Shown one piece after another: positions 16,414 to 26,357 of a stretch of DNA of 33,242 nt (position 1 is its first letter; each line of letters opens with the position of its first letter). Source of the DNA: Gammaproteobacteria bacterium (GTDB lineage Bacteria > Pseudomonadota > Gammaproteobacteria > SZUA-229); contig QIHT01000163.1 of the NCBI GenBank assembly GCA_003229115.1, forward strand, positions 1-33,242. The letters are read 5' to 3'. A model generated the notes under the pieces. It did not search any database. It saw only the letters and a list, made by a program, of their open reading frames with translations, and was not told where the DNA came from. The position numbers and the translations under genes were made by a program.

Positions 16414-18666
16414 TTATTTGGTGGTATGCGTGAAGGAGCCATCCCAGTCATCCGGGGGTGGGTTTTCACGAAATTTCATGATTCTATCGAGGTAGATCTG
16501 GTAGATTTTTCGGTCCTTATCGAGTGAGCTTAAGGCGAAAATTTCGCGTTCAGCCTCGTCCCAGTGTTGGGCCCGGTAGTGCTTAAGCCCAAGGTGGAAG
16601 CGTTTGAGGTCTTTGCGAACCGATTTGTCGACTTTCTCGAGCAAGCCCAGGGGTTCGAATATGGCAACGGGCTTGTCTTTACCTTTGACTTTTACCCGGT
16701 CCAGTTCGCGGTATTCATACTCCGGAACCTCGAATTTTGTCGATTCGCCAACAATAATATCGACACCGTAAACTTTTGTCAGGCCTTCCAGTCGTGAGCC
16801 CAGGTTTACGGCATCACCAAGTACGGTGTAATCTACGCGGAATTCTGAACCCTTATTGCCGACATTCATCTCACCGGTGTTAACACCGACACCGACCTTG
16901 ATTTCAGGCCAGCCTTTGGCCTTAAATTCTTCACCCAGCGTTTGCATGCGCTCGATCATTAATATGGCGGCATTCATTGAGTGCAGGGCATGTTGGGGAT
17001 CATCAAGCGGCGCGCCCCAGAACGCCATTACTGCATCACCCATGTATTTATCGATGGTGCCACGCTGGTGGTGAATCACTTCCGTAATCGGGGTTAAAAA
17101 TCCGTTAATAAAGTCTGTCAATTCTTTGGGTTCCAGGCTCTCTGAAATGGTGGTGAAGCCACGTACATCAGAAAATAGAACAGACATGTTTTTGATTTCG
17201 CCATCGGTGTTGATTTCTTCCATCTGCCCGCTCATTTCATCCACCAGTTCGGGGGGTACGTACTGCCCGAAGAGGTGAGCTAACTGACGTTTACCGCGTG
17301 ATTCGATAAAGTAGCCGTAAATCATTTGCAGGGTAAACAGTAATGCCGTTAGTAATACAGGTGTTGCTATGGGTAAAACCAGCTGGTAGCTGGTCCAGGC
17401 AACCAGGTTGGAGATAATCAATAAAGTTGCCATGGAAAGGCAAACAATGATACCCCAGAGCGCTGATAAAACAGGTAACAGGAAAGTGAGTAGCAGTCCA
17501 AGCACCACCAGCAAAAGAAACTCGAAGCCCTTTGTATAGCCAGGTTTATGCATGACTCTCTGATCCAGAATGCCCTGGATAATATTGGCGTGTATCTCGA
17601 CACCCGGGTAAGCGGTTTCTATGGGTGTGGTACGCAGGTCGAGCAAACCGGGCGCAGAAGAGCCGAAAAGTATGATTTTTCCTTTTAACCTGGCAGGGTC
17701 GGCTGTTTTATTCAGTACATCAGTGCCGGAAATATAGTCAAAACTTTTTTGACCACCAATGTAAGGCACCAGTACATCGCCATGTTCATCAACCGGGATA
17801 TAGATGTCACCGATTTTTACCCATTCGAGGAACAAATCATTTTTGTTGTCAGCGCTGGTTTCAACGATTAGCTCGATCTTGGGTGAGCCCAGTGCAGTGC
17901 GTGCGAGTGCGAGTGCGAGCGATTCATGTAACTGACCGTCATATTGCTGTAGTAGCGGAACACGACGAAACACACCGTCATCATCCAGTGAGGGGTTGTC
18001 AAAAAATCCACCCCCATAGGCTGACTTTTGTAGTAACTCGAGATTGGCGGTGTAACCGTTTGGTGTATGAAACGGTATGCGATCCTTCATGGCGTCGTCC
18101 AGACGGGCAATGGGTTCGGGTAATTGACCCTTGAATTCATCGGCTGAGTCGTTGCGGAAAACAACGCCCATGATGGTTTTTCTGTTCTCCAGACTTTTGG
18201 CGAATATCTCGTCACGTTGTAACGAAGCGATAATTTTCCTGTACTCCTGTTGAAAAATTTCGTCGTCCTTCAACGAACCTTTCGACATTTTTTCCAGCAA
18301 TTTACCGCCTTCGTCAATGTCAGCTTCTGCGAAAACAATATCGAATCCAATGGTTTTTATTTTGTAGTAGTCAAACAGGTTGTCATTAATTTCTGCCATC
18401 ACGTTACGGTTCCAGGGCCAACGACCTATTTCAGCTAAACTTTTTTCGTCGATATCGACCACCACCACCTGATTTTCCTGCCTGGGAGGCAGGGTTAACT
18501 TGAGGCGTGCATCGTAAGCCTGATTTTCCATGGTGCTAAATGCGGGAATGGTTAGTTTTCCACCGACATGTAGCAGGAATACAGCGGTTAGCGCGATGCT
18601 TAAGGCGTATCTGATGTAGCGTTGGATTTCTTGCATGAGGTTCCATAAGCAGGCAAGCTGCTTCAT
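16414..18666 (-). CDS. CHASE2-domain class III adenylate cyclase
   Basis: 750 residues. An N-terminal membrane segment (about 18-36) precedes a periplasmic CHASE2 sensor (about 45-375; VVVVDIDEKSLAEIGRWPWNR, FDIVFAEAD, IILFGSSAPGLLDLR), then three close membrane helices (about 378-455), then the cyclase domain (about 490-670). Both metal aspartates are present (FSDVRGFT D500, MGDAVMAFWG D544). The purine-specifying positions read K in DKYMGD and D in YTVLGD, the adenylate pattern. About 80 helical residues follow. It should make cAMP in response to an unknown periplasmic signal. The Ser/Thr kinase at 27.2-29.9 kb carries a related CHASE2 sensor. An alternative start at M11, with GGAA upstream, is possible. 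The HD phosphohydrolase follows on the same strand. Confidence 0.92.
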   Translation of the reverse strand: MKQLACLWNLMQEIQRYIRYALSIALTAVFLLHVGGKLTIPAFSTMENQAYDARLKLTLPPRQENQVVVVDIDEKSLAEIGRWPWNRNVMAEINDNLFDYYKIKTIGFDIVFAEADIDEGGKLLEKMSKGSLKDDEIFQQEYRKIIASLQRDEIFAKSLENRKTIMGVVFRNDSADEFKGQLPEPIARLDDAMKDRIPFHTPNGYTANLELLQKSAYGGGFFDNPSLDDDGVFRRVPLLQQYDGQLHESLALALARTALGSPKIELIVETSADNKNDLFLEWVKIGDIYIPVDEHGDVLVPYIGGQKSFDYISGTDVLNKTADPARLKGKIILFGSSAPGLLDLRTTPIETAYPGVEIHANIIQGILDQRVMHKPGYTKGFEFLLLVVLGLLLTFLLPVLSALWGIIVCLSMATLLIISNLVAWTSYQLVLPIATPVLLTALLFTLQMIYGYFIESRGKRQLAHLFGQYVPPELVDEMSGQMEEINTDGEIKNMSVLFSDVRGFTTISESLEPKELTDFINGFLTPITEVIHHQRGTIDKYMGDAVMAFWGAPLDDPQHALHSMNAAILMIERMQTLGEEFKAKGWPEIKVGVGVNTGEMNVGNKGSEFRVDYTVLGDAVNLGSRLEGLTKVYGVDIIVGESTKFEVPEYEYRELDRVKVKGKDKPVAIFEPLGLLEKVDKSVRKDLKRFHLGLKHYRAQHWDEAEREIFALSSLDKDRKIYQIYLDRIMKFRENPPPDDWDGSFTHTTK

Positions 18667-18710
18667 TTTTATTATTTATAACACGGAAAATAGCAAAGAT
18701 AAGCCATGAA

Positions 18711-18731
18711 AGCTATGAAACGGGCATAGCT
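18711..18731. promoter_or_regulatory. Inverted repeat in the cyclase/pdxJ divergent spacer
   Basis: AGCTATG-AAACGGG-CATAGCT, a perfect 7-base inverted repeat with a 7-base centre, about 45 bases from the cyclase start and 38 from pdxJ. It could be an operator; no binding protein can be named. Confidence 0.3.
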
Positions 18732-18768
18732 TATGTAATATTCGCGTATTCGTGAAGAGGGGGATTTT

Positions 18769-19506
18769 GTGGGCCAGATTGATCTTTTATTGGGGGTAAA
18801 TATCGACCATGTGGCGACATTGCGTCAGGCACGCGGCACGCTATATCCGGATCCACTGCATGCTGCGCTGCAGATCGAGCAAGCAGGCGCAGACAGCATC
18901 ACCCTGCATTTGCGAGAAGACAGGCGACACATACAGGATAGAGATATTTACCTGCTGAAGCAGCGCATGTTGACTCGAATGAATCTCGAAATGGCAGTGA
19001 CTGATGAAATGGTCAGTATTGCTGTGGATGTAAAGCCTGATGATTGCTGTCTTGTGCCTGAGAGTCGTGAGGAACTCACCACCGAAGGCGGTTTGGATGT
19101 GATTGCCCATGAATCCCAGATTAGAGATGCCTGCACAGCATTATCGGAAGCAGGTACCAGAGTGTCGTTGTTTATTGATGCCGATAAAAAACAGATTGAT
19201 GCGGCCAAAGCGACCGGTGCGCCTGTCATCGAAATACATACCGGGCATTACGCGGATGCAATAAACACAAAACAGCGTGAGCAGATATTTAACCAGATTT
19301 CAGAGTCAGTGGACTATGCGCACAGCATTGGTTTACAGGTAAATGCTGGTCACGGCTTGAATCGACAAAACATCCAGCCCATCGCTGCGCTCACATCGAT
19401 ACGTGAATTGAATATTGGTCATGCGATTATTGCGGATGCCGTTTTTATGGGGCTGGAAAAATCAGTGCGCGAGTACAAACGTTTGATGCATGAGTCTCGA
19501 TTATGA
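18769..19506 (+). CDS. pdxJ: Pyridoxine 5'-phosphate synthase
   Basis: 245 residues from a GTG start chosen for its position 6-10 bases after GAAGAGGGGG and because [17 protein letters not shown] begins normally. Other family motifs: [44 protein letters not shown] and NAGHGLN. The enzyme condenses 1-deoxyxylulose 5-phosphate with 3-amino-2-oxopropyl phosphate to give pyridoxine 5'-phosphate, the last ring-forming step of the DXP-dependent vitamin B6 route. Its stop overlaps the acpS start (ATGA), the common pdxJ-acpS pair. Confidence 0.96.
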   Translation: MGQIDLLLGVNIDHVATLRQARGTLYPDPLHAALQIEQAGADSITLHLREDRRHIQDRDIYLLKQRMLTRMNLEMAVTDEMVSIAVDVKPDDCCLVPESREELTTEGGLDVIAHESQIRDACTALSEAGTRVSLFIDADKKQIDAAKATGAPVIEIHTGHYADAINTKQREQIFNQISESVDYAHSIGLQVNAGHGLNRQNIQPIAALTSIRELNIGHAIIADAVFMGLEKSVREYKRLMHESRL

Positions 19507-19880
19507 TTGTTGGTACCGGCGTAGATATTGTAGAAATTGATCGTATTCAGAAAATAGTAGATCAGTATGGAGATGCGTTCGCAAAACGAATTTTGTGTGA
19601 AAACGAACACGAAAATTATGAAAAGCAAAAGTTCCCGGTTCGTTTTATTGCGCGTCGGTTTGCTGCTAAAGAAGCAGTAGCAAAAGCACTGGGCACCGGT
19701 TTTCAGGCAGGTATCACAATGCATATGATTTGTGTGGCGCATGATGAGTTCGGGCGACCGATAATTAAACTCTATGACAGGGCAAAAGAAAGAGCTGATA
19801 GCCTGGGTGTTGAAAATTTATTGATTAGTATTTCTGACGAAAGGCATTATGCGATGGCTTTCGCGGTGATGGAAAAATAG
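19503..19880 (+). CDS. acpS: Holo-[acyl-carrier-protein] synthase
   Basis: 125 residues, the standard AcpS size. The metal and catalytic residues are visible: D8 in [12 protein letters not shown] and E57 in [17 protein letters not shown]. AcpS moves the 4'-phosphopantetheine arm of coenzyme A onto apo-ACP for fatty acid synthesis. Its ATG overlaps the pdxJ stop by four bases, so it is translationally coupled. It converges on barA and shares the long palindrome at 19888-20015 as a likely two-way terminator. Confidence 0.96.
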   Translation: MIVGTGVDIVEIDRIQKIVDQYGDAFAKRILCENEHENYEKQKFPVRFIARRFAAKEAVAKALGTGFQAGITMHMICVAHDEFGRPIIKLYDRAKERADSLGVENLLISISDERHYAMAFAVMEK

Positions 19881-19887
19881 GGAAGTC

Positions 19888-20015
19888 AAAAACTTTTACC
19901 ACAGAGGTCACAGAGGTGCACAGAGAAAAGATTTTCTATTGTTAGTTACGCCTACGGCGAAGCTAACAAAATAAACCCCCTGTGTACCTCTGTGACCTCT
20001 GTGGTAAAAGTTTTT
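19888..20015. terminator. Long palindrome (CACAGAGGT family), likely bidirectional terminator
   Basis: Arms 19888-19922 and 19981-20015 match at 34 of 35 positions, beginning AAAAACTTTTACCACAGAGG on each side. Inside lies a second hairpin, GTTAG...CTAAC with CGCC-TAC-GGCG (19941-19967). T runs follow the stem on both strands, between the convergent genes acpS and barA. Confidence 0.75.
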
Positions 20016-20022
20016 TAGTTTT

Positions 20023-22788
20023 TTACACGCTTAAGGAATCAGGTTCTGAATCAATCAGGCGGTCTATTTCATGTATCAGTAGATTAACGCCGTTTTCACA
20101 ATGATCTATCGAGTCACTGTCTATAGCATTTTCCAGTTGGTCGGCTGCATACCTTAATGCGGGTGTGCCACAACAACGGCTGGCGCCATGTAATTGATGC
20201 GTATGGTTTTTCAGGTGGGTTTTGTTATGAGTTTCAAGGAATTTTCTTATCTCTGAACGATACGTGGGTAATTCAGCAATTAACATACTGGTGAGTTCAT
20301 TGGCAAGTTGTTTGTTGCCAGCGGCAAGTTCTTTAGCTTCTTCTTTTGAAAACATTTCAAGTGAGTTTGCACTTGTTACCTGAATATTTTCTTCGCCTGA
20401 TTCAGTTTTGTTAAATAGCCATTTATTTACAATGTCCTGCATAAGGCTTTCACTAATGGGTTTAATGAGCAGGTCATCCATTCCATTTTCCAGTACTTTT
20501 GATTTCTCTTTAGATATGGCATTGGCAGTCAATGCAATAATAATAGAGCCTTTGTCATGCTCAAGCGCACGCATGCGTTGTGTTGTTTCATAACCGTCAA
20601 GACCAGGCATTTGTAAATCCATAAAGATAAGGTCAAAAGACTTCTCTTTTATGTGCTTAATGCCTTCTTTCCCTGATCTGGCGGTGGTGACCTGGGCTTT
20701 GTTCTTTGTGAGGATGATTTTTGCCAATTTCAGATTGATATCGTTGTCATCAACAACAAGTATTTTAATGCCTGACCAGTCATATTTATTTTCGGTTTCA
20801 GTAATCTCGCTAGAGGTGGATTCATCAGGATTGGTGGTGTCGAAAAATCTTAATAAGGCTTGTTGTATGACTGTCCTTGTGGATGACCGAAATACAGCAT
20901 CTGCAAAGCCAATATCCCTGATATTTTTAATATCTTCGTAAGAGCGGGTACTGCTTATGGCGAGAGAGGGTGTTTTTTTATCGGTGACTTTAGGCAGATA
21001 GGATTCCAGTTTTCTACTGTGCATATCAGCTCGACATATACTGACAACGTGCGCGTCAAACTCCACAGAGCTTTTTGAATTTTCAAAGTCATCAAATTTT
21101 TCTTTAGAGAAATCAGTCACTGTACAGCCCCATGATTCAAACATGGATTTTATGGATTTCCTGCACAATTGATGATCATCAATTAATGCGATTTTCCTGT
21201 TTTTTAATAGTTGAGGTGGCCTGGCCGGGATTTTGTCTGATACCTCCACCGGGACGGTAAACCAGAAGGTCGAACCTTCACCATAGGTGCTGTCGAAGCC
21301 TATAGTGCCGCCCATTAAATGAGTCAGTTTTCTTGAGATAACCAGACCTAGACCGGTACCGCCAAAACGACGTGTAATCGAAGTATCGGCCTGTGTGAAT
21401 GCATCAAATAAAGTCTTTTTATGTGTTTGATCCATGCCAATGCCGGTGTCTGAAACCGTAAACTTGATGCCTGTACCTTCATGATTGACGTTATCGTGTT
21501 CAACCTGGAGATAAACATAACCTTTTTCAGTAAATTTGACGGCATTACCAATCAGGTTGGTAATTATCTGACGGATACGAACAATGTCTGTATTAATCAA
21601 CCTTGGCGTGTTTACATTCAAGTGATAAAACAACTCGATATTTTTTTCATAGGCAACAGGTATTAACAAATCAATAACTTCTTCAATCACATTGAGAATA
21701 TCAAATTCTTCTTTGGTAATATTCAGTTTGCCTGATTCAATTTTTGACAGATCCAGTACGTCATCAATAATGGTTAGAAGATTAGTCGCTGATTTTTTAA
21801 TAGTTTCAGCGTAGTCATGTTGCTGTTGTTTGAGTTCAGTATTTCCGAGAAGCTCCGAGAAGCCAAGAATACCGCCGAGAGGTGTTCTTATTTCGTGACT
21901 CATATTAGCCAGGAATTCAGATTTTGCCTTGTTGGCCTGCATGGCATTAGAGCGTGCAATATCAAGTTCTGCATTTCTTATTTCAAGTTCTTCAAGAGTT
22001 TGTTGTAACTCGTTGGTGAACTCATCGATACGCGCCTCCATGTCATCACGTGCGATATGAAGTTGTTCGGCCATAATGTTGACACAGGCTTCGAGCGTGC
22101 CTAGCTCTGTTGGTGCATCTTCTTCAATCCTTATTTCGTAGTGGCCGGATGAAATAGCCTTAACCGCACTTGTCAGGGTTTGTACAGGTTGTGCAATTTG
22201 TTTGCTTATTCTCAGCGCAATAAAAGTATTTATAAATAAAATTATAAGAGCAAGTAGTGTGCCTCTTATCAAGGTCTGTAATTTTTTTTCGTTACTGCTA
22301 TTAGAGCTTAGTAGTATCTCAACATAACCAATGACTTCTTCTTTAATATCGCTTTCCCAGGTGGTTGGTTTTTCTCCATCTAAAAACTCTTTGAAGTGTG
22401 CTTCGCGTGTTGTTATGGCGGCATTGAACGAAAGCAGACTGTCCGATAAAAAATGTTTCCAGAATGACTCCTTCTCATATTCATGGCTCAGGTCATGAAG
22501 GGAAATCAGTGATTCGTCATTGGTGTTAATTATTCGTATCGAAATAATATCCGGATCTTCCAGTATTTTTCTCAAGGTGGGAGCTAGTTGTTCAATATTA
22601 CCTGTGGTGACAGCATCTACGGCGACCGGTGCTATCTGGTTTGCAATTGAACGGCCATGCCATTCCAGTGATTCCTGAATGTATTGCAGTTGTGTGTAGG
22701 TGTAATAACCGGTGAGGGTGGTGGCAACCAGCAATACCGGCAACATGGCCAGTATTATAAGTTGTCTTCTGATTCCCCATTGACGCAT
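20023..22788 (-). CDS. barA: Hybrid sensor histidine kinase BarA/GacS
   Basis: 921 residues. Membrane segments near 12-31 and 172-192 flank a periplasmic sensor. HAMP (about 193-250) and a coiled coil follow, then a kinase core with phospho-acceptor H298 in NMSHEIRTP and N/G boxes ([24 protein letters not shown]). A receiver-like domain (about 520-640) lacks a normal phospho-acceptor Asp, a second receiver is intact (MDLQMPG, D724), and an HPt domain has H864 in [11 protein letters not shown]. BarA/GacS passes phosphate to UvrY/GacA, which controls Csr/Rsm small RNAs. The neighbours cysM-rlmD and acpS-pdxJ are the classical barA context, which supports the name over other hybrid kinases. The partner regulator is not in the window. 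Confidence 0.92.
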   Translation of the reverse strand: MRQWGIRRQLIILAMLPVLLVATTLTGYYTYTQLQYIQESLEWHGRSIANQIAPVAVDAVTTGNIEQLAPTLRKILEDPDIISIRIINTNDESLISLHDLSHEYEKESFWKHFLSDSLLSFNAAITTREAHFKEFLDGEKPTTWESDIKEEVIGYVEILLSSNSSNEKKLQTLIRGTLLALIILFINTFIALRISKQIAQPVQTLTSAVKAISSGHYEIRIEEDAPTELGTLEACVNIMAEQLHIARDDMEARIDEFTNELQQTLEELEIRNAELDIARSNAMQANKAKSEFLANMSHEIRTPLGGILGFSELLGNTELKQQQHDYAETIKKSATNLLTIIDDVLDLSKIESGKLNITKEEFDILNVIEEVIDLLIPVAYEKNIELFYHLNVNTPRLINTDIVRIRQIITNLIGNAVKFTEKGYVYLQVEHDNVNHEGTGIKFTVSDTGIGMDQTHKKTLFDAFTQADTSITRRFGGTGLGLVISRKLTHLMGGTIGFDSTYGEGSTFWFTVPVEVSDKIPARPPQLLKNRKIALIDDHQLCRKSIKSMFESWGCTVTDFSKEKFDDFENSKSSVEFDAHVVSICRADMHSRKLESYLPKVTDKKTPSLAISSTRSYEDIKNIRDIGFADAVFRSSTRTVIQQALLRFFDTTNPDESTSSEITETENKYDWSGIKILVVDDNDINLKLAKIILTKNKAQVTTARSGKEGIKHIKEKSFDLIFMDLQMPGLDGYETTQRMRALEHDKGSIIIALTANAISKEKSKVLENGMDDLLIKPISESLMQDIVNKWLFNKTESGEENIQVTSANSLEMFSKEEAKELAAGNKQLANELTSMLIAELPTYRSEIRKFLETHNKTHLKNHTHQLHGASRCCGTPALRYAADQLENAIDSDSIDHCENGVNLLIHEIDRLIDSEPDSLSV

Positions 22789-22947
22789 GTTTTTGTGCCT
22801 GTGATCTTATGATCGTGTTTGTCGCGCAGCTTGATCACTAGTAAAAGTGTTATAACTGGATGGCAAGATGGTGCTACTGATATATACTGCCGCATCCTGA
22901 AGTTATTATAGTGACATAAGCGCTGATCGCCACATAACAAGTTGATT

Positions 22948-23847
22948 ATGAAAGATATTAATTACAAATCTCTGTCAGATTATATCGGTAATACGCCGTT
23001 GGTGCGTTTGCAGAGATTGCCGGGACAAACCACTAATGCCTTGCTGGTGAAGCTGGAAGGCAATAACCCGGCGGGATCGGTGAAAGACAGGCCAGCCTTG
23101 AACATGATTTTACAGGCTGAAAAACGAGGTGATATTCAACCGGGTGATACGCTTATCGAGGCCACCAGTGGTAATACCGGCATCGCCCTGGCGATGGCCG
23201 CCGCTGTTATGAATTATCGTATGGTATTGATTATGCCGGATCACATGAGTGAAGAACGTCGCGCAGCCATGAAAGCTTATGGTGCAGAGCTGATTCTGGT
23301 GACCAAACAGCAGAGCATGGAAGGTGCTCGTGATCTTGCGCTGCAAATGCAGGATGAGGGTAAGGGCAAGGTACTTGATCAGTTTAATAACCCTGATAAT
23401 CCGGATTCGCATTACACCGGCACCGGCCCCGAGATATGGCAGCAAACGGGTGGCAAAATCACGCACTTTGTCAGCGCCATGGGAACAACCGGCACGATTA
23501 TGGGTGTGTCGCGTTATCTCAAGGAAAAAAATCCGGAAATACAGATTGTTGGCGTTCAGCCTGAAGAAGGTGCCAGCATCCCTGGTATTCGCCGATGGCC
23601 CGAGGCTTATTTGCCCGGTATTTTTGAAGCCGCCCGCGTCGACCGTACGCTGGACGTAAGTCAGGCAGATGCCGAGCAAACCACCCGCGAGCTGGCAGCT
23701 AAGGAAGGTATCTTTTGTGGAATCTCATCAGGTGGTGCGGTGGCGGCTGCGCAGCAACTGAGTCGTGAAGTCGAGAACGCGGTGATTGTCTCAATCATCT
23801 GTGACCGTGGTGATCGCTACATGTCTACCGGCGTTTTTCCTGCCTGA
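22948..23847 (+). CDS. cysM: Cysteine synthase B (O-acetylserine sulfhydrylase B)
   Basis: 299 residues from the ATG at 22948; a TTG two codons earlier is possible but less likely. The PLP lysine is K46 in NPAGSVKDRPA, with ATSGNTGIALA as the phosphate/substrate loop and GISSGGAVAAA near the end. The RRWP sequence in GIRRWPEAYLPG is a CysM hallmark, associated with use of thiosulfate as well as sulfide and absent from CysK. It makes cysteine (or S-sulfocysteine) from O-acetylserine. It is divergent from barA and upstream of rlmD, a conserved order. Confidence 0.95.
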   Translation: MKDINYKSLSDYIGNTPLVRLQRLPGQTTNALLVKLEGNNPAGSVKDRPALNMILQAEKRGDIQPGDTLIEATSGNTGIALAMAAAVMNYRMVLIMPDHMSEERRAAMKAYGAELILVTKQQSMEGARDLALQMQDEGKGKVLDQFNNPDNPDSHYTGTGPEIWQQTGGKITHFVSAMGTTGTIMGVSRYLKEKNPEIQIVGVQPEEGASIPGIRRWPEAYLPGIFEAARVDRTLDVSQADAEQTTRELAAKEGIFCGISSGGAVAAAQQLSREVENAVIVSIICDRGDRYMSTGVFPA

Positions 23848-23896
23848 TATTTAATTTGTCTGTGGCAAAAAATGGTTTTATTCATGTTCCAAGTAC

Positions 23897-23947
23897 GTAG
23901 GTCGGGCATTGCCCGGCATGGGTGATGGTGGACAATGCCCACCCTAC
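23897..23947. repeat. REPIN-like GTAG hairpin pair, copy 1 (GTAGGTCGGGC family)
   Basis: 51 bases: GTAG + GTCGGGC-ATT-GCCCGGC, a short spacer, then on the other strand GTAG + GGTGGGC-ATT-GTCCACC. Copy 2 at 32062-32112 differs at two positions only. Confidence 0.8.
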
Positions 23948-23954
23948 GAATTGG

Positions 23955-23990
23955 CTCTCCTCTGTGTGCTCTGTGACCTCTGTGGTAAAA
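23955..23990. repeat. Single right arm of the CACAGAGGT repeat
   Basis: Reads CTCTGTGTGCTCTGTGACC then TCTGTGGTAAAA, matching the right arms at 15070-15096, 19981-20015 and 31977-32010. No matching left arm is found here. It follows the REPIN directly, as it also does at 32121-32158. Confidence 0.7.
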
Positions 23991-24049
23991 AAAATCTTTT
24001 GTTTCGTGTTGATTGGCTACACTATGCGATCAAGTAGTATTTATTACGC

Positions 24050-25393
24050 ATGAATACATCACGTCGAGCAAGGCGGAAAAAGCGTCTGCCTGAAGAACCT
24101 GTAGAAGTACAAATTGAAGCGCTGTCTGCCGAAGGCAGAGGTATTGCGCACGTCGATGATAGAACGGTGTTTATCGATCAGGCGTTAGCCGGCGAACGTG
24201 TGCTTTTTAAATATACCCGGCTGAAAAAAAACATCGCTGAAGGTAGAGCGATAGAAATTCTTCAGCCATCACCTGATCGTGTTGTTGCCAAATGCAAGGC
24301 GTTTGAAATGTGTGGTGGTTGTTCATTGCAGCACATGGCAACGGATGCGCAACTGCAACTCAAGCAAAAAACATTCCTCGAACATCTTGAGCATATTGCA
24401 GGCGTTGCGCCCCGCAATATATTGAAACCAGTCACAGGCCCGGTCTGGTCATATCGTTATAAAGCGCGGCTAGGTGTGCGTTATGTCCATAAAAAAGAAA
24501 AAGTGCTGGTTGGTTTTCGCGAGCGTGGTTCATCTTTTATTACCGATACCGAGCATTGTGAAATATTGCATGAGAGTGTGGGTTTAATCATTAATGATCT
24601 TGCCCAATGTATTGGCAATATGGAGTTAAAGCGACAAATACCACAAATAGAAGTAGCGATAGGTGATAACCAGACGGTACTGGTTTTTCGTCATCTTGAA
24701 GCTATGGCAGAGGACGACAGAAAATTATTGCGTGAATTAGCGATGAAACACGAGCTTGTGATTTATTTACAGGCCGGCTCACCCGACGAGCTAGAACCTT
24801 TGTGGCCGGATCAACCCGAAATTTTATTTTATGAATTGCAGGAACACGATGTTCGAGTTGAATTCCAGCCTGCAGATTTTACTCAAGTTAACCCTGTCAT
24901 CAATCGAAAGATGCTGGACGCAGCCATTGGATTTTTGCAGCTCGAAAAAGATGATCAGGTACTGGATCTGTTTTGTGGGCTGGGTAACTTCTCATTGCCG
25001 ATGGCGAAACGTTGTGCTCATGTGACTGCTGTTGAAGGTTCAGTGGCCATGGTAAAAAAAGGCCGTGATAACGCGATTAAAAACAGCATCGGGAATGTCG
25101 AGTTTGTTCATGCTGATTTATATAACGATGACATTGCAACAGCGCCCTGGCTCAATAAAAAGTACAACAAAATCTTGCTCGATCCGCCACGTTCGGGAGC
25201 GGATGCGGTGCTAAAGTATTTGCGAAAGATGAAGGCTGAAAAAGTTGTTTATGTTTCCTGCCATCCGGCAACACTGGCTAGAGATGCAGGCGTGTTGGTG
25301 AATGAGTTAGGTTATACGTTAACCGATGCCGGTATTATGGATATGTTCCCGCATACTACGCATGTGGAGTCTATGGCTGTATTTACCAGATGA
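24050..25393 (+). CDS. rlmD: 23S rRNA (uracil(1939)-C5)-methyltransferase RlmD
   Basis: 447 residues. An N-terminal TRAM RNA-binding domain (about 14-72), an iron-sulfur cluster site C82-x5-C88-x2-C91 plus C170, and a SAM-binding domain with LDLFCGLGNFSLP, LLDPPRSG and the catalytic cysteine C404 in VSCHPATLARD. The general-base glutamate lies in TTHVES. It methylates U1939 of 23S rRNA. It lies downstream of cysM in the conserved barA-cysM-rlmD block, where relA would often follow but does not here. The 202-bp gap to cysM holds repeats, so it may have its own promoter. Confidence 0.95.
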   Translation: MNTSRRARRKKRLPEEPVEVQIEALSAEGRGIAHVDDRTVFIDQALAGERVLFKYTRLKKNIAEGRAIEILQPSPDRVVAKCKAFEMCGGCSLQHMATDAQLQLKQKTFLEHLEHIAGVAPRNILKPVTGPVWSYRYKARLGVRYVHKKEKVLVGFRERGSSFITDTEHCEILHESVGLIINDLAQCIGNMELKRQIPQIEVAIGDNQTVLVFRHLEAMAEDDRKLLRELAMKHELVIYLQAGSPDELEPLWPDQPEILFYELQEHDVRVEFQPADFTQVNPVINRKMLDAAIGFLQLEKDDQVLDLFCGLGNFSLPMAKRCAHVTAVEGSVAMVKKGRDNAIKNSIGNVEFVHADLYNDDIATAPWLNKKYNKILLDPPRSGADAVLKYLRKMKAEKVVYVSCHPATLARDAGVLVNELGYTLTDAGIMDMFPHTTHVESMAVFTR

Positions 25394-25401
25394 AAGACAA
25401 A

Positions 25402-25437
25402 TTATCCACAGATGAACGCAGATAAATACAGATAAAA
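25402..25437. repeat. Single arm of the ATCCACAGATGAACGCAGAT repeat
   Basis: ATCCACAGATGAACGCAGAT is identical to the left outer arm at 14842-14861. No inverted partner is seen in this gap, so it is a solo half-element. Confidence 0.7.
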
Positions 25438-25451
25438 AACAAAGGCTTTAT

Positions 25452-25550
25452 GCCGCGAAGGACGCAAAGGGCGCGAAAAAAACAAACTGCTTAGCTCATG
25501 TTTTAACCAAAGATTTTATCTTTTTTCGCGCCCTTTGCGTCCTTCGCGGC
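25452..25550. repeat. Perfect 30-base inverted repeat (GCCGCGAAGGACGC family)
   Basis: Arms 25452-25481 and 25521-25550 are exact reverse complements, beginning GCCGCGAAGGACGCAAAGGG, with a 39-base centre. It lies between the convergent genes rlmD and the FHA gene, and could end transcription from both, although no T run follows directly outside the stem. Confidence 0.9.
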
Positions 25551-25570
25551 AAAAGGTTTTGCTTTGGCTT

Positions 25571-25595
25571 GTTCCCGCGCGGGAGCACGGGAATC
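25571..25595. repeat. Short GC-rich hairpin
   Basis: TTCCCG...CGGGAA with an internal perfect CCCGCGCGGG. It lies 25 bases beyond the FHA gene stop and may end that transcript, though the T run is poor. Confidence 0.45.
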
Positions 25596-25619
25596 AGATA
25601 ACAACGAGAAGTTTCTAGC

Positions 25620-26333
25620 TTAGCCGGAATAAAACCCCATCTTCACGCCAGCTACTTCAATCACATCTTTGTCAGTCAGTGGTTGAGCCTGGGTGCCTAC
25701 TTCCTGGTCATTTACCGTGGGACGGTTGCAGTTTTTGCCCGCGTCAACAACAATCAGGAAGAAACCTAGGGGTCGGCGCGTGATGGCAGCAATCTGTACA
25801 CCGGGTTTGCCAATGGTGGTGAGAATTTTTGTCAGTTTAAGTTCTTTGCCGCTGTTGGAACCACTGAGCAGTTCCAGATGCGCGTCGGCCGGGCCTTCTG
25901 AACCGGCAGCACCGGCTGAAGCGAGTTCAGAGGCGATTTTGCCGATAGATTTTTCGAGCTTGCCTTTGTCTTCTGCGGATACTTTTTCATTCGCGTCCGG
26001 GCGGATAATCATGGTCTTTTCGAATTCGCCTTCATCGGCTTCTGCCGCTTCGTTGATGTACTCCAGCGTGTGTTTACCAATCTGAACCTTGTCGCCATTG
26101 GACAGGGCATACTTGGTTATTTTTTTGCCATTGATGATGGTGCCGTTAGTGCTATTCAGATCTTCAATGAATGAATCATTGAGAATGGTGAGAATTTTGG
26201 CATGGGTACCACTGACGGCCAGGTTATCGACATGAATATCGTTGCCAGGTTTGCGACCGATAGTGACAATCTCCTGATCCAGTTCGAATTCTTTTACAGG
26301 GCTACCATCAAAGCTGAGTATTATTTTTGCCAT
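25620..26333 (-). CDS. FHA-domain phosphothreonine-binding protein
   Basis: 237 residues, no membrane segment. The N-terminal FHA domain (about 20-92) is canonical: TIGRKPGNDI, VSGTHAKI, EDLNSTNGTIINGK. A linker has FEKTMIIRPD (about residues 103-112). The C-terminal half (about 150-236) looks like a second, degenerate FHA fold (TIGKPGVQIAAITRRPLGFFL, PTVNDQEV) in which the S/H-A signature is lost. FHA domains read phosphothreonine. Located after the PP2C gene and the CHASE2 kinase on the same strand, it is likely the reader or substrate of that kinase. AAGGA six bases before the ATG sets the start. Confidence 0.88.
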   Translation of the reverse strand: MAKIILSFDGSPVKEFELDQEIVTIGRKPGNDIHVDNLAVSGTHAKILTILNDSFIEDLNSTNGTIINGKKITKYALSNGDKVQIGKHTLEYINEAAEADEGEFEKTMIIRPDANEKVSAEDKGKLEKSIGKIASELASAGAAGSEGPADAHLELLSGSNSGKELKLTKILTTIGKPGVQIAAITRRPLGFFLIVVDAGKNCNRPTVNDQEVGTQAQPLTDKDVIEVAGVKMGFYSG

Positions 26334-26357
26334 TTTAATTCCTTAAGCACTTTATTA

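Noticed and set aside
20883-21227. First receiver-like domain of BarA as a functional receiver
   Set aside because: The expected phospho-acceptor aspartate position reads ICRADMH without the D-x-x-M-P pattern; treated as a degenerate receiver, which is common in this family.
22942-22947. TTG start for cysM
   Set aside because: An ATG two codons downstream gives the usual CysM start, and no better ribosome site favours TTG.
23110-23679. 189-codon open frame antisense to cysM
   Set aside because: Shadow of cysM; no recognisable domain and no ribosome site.
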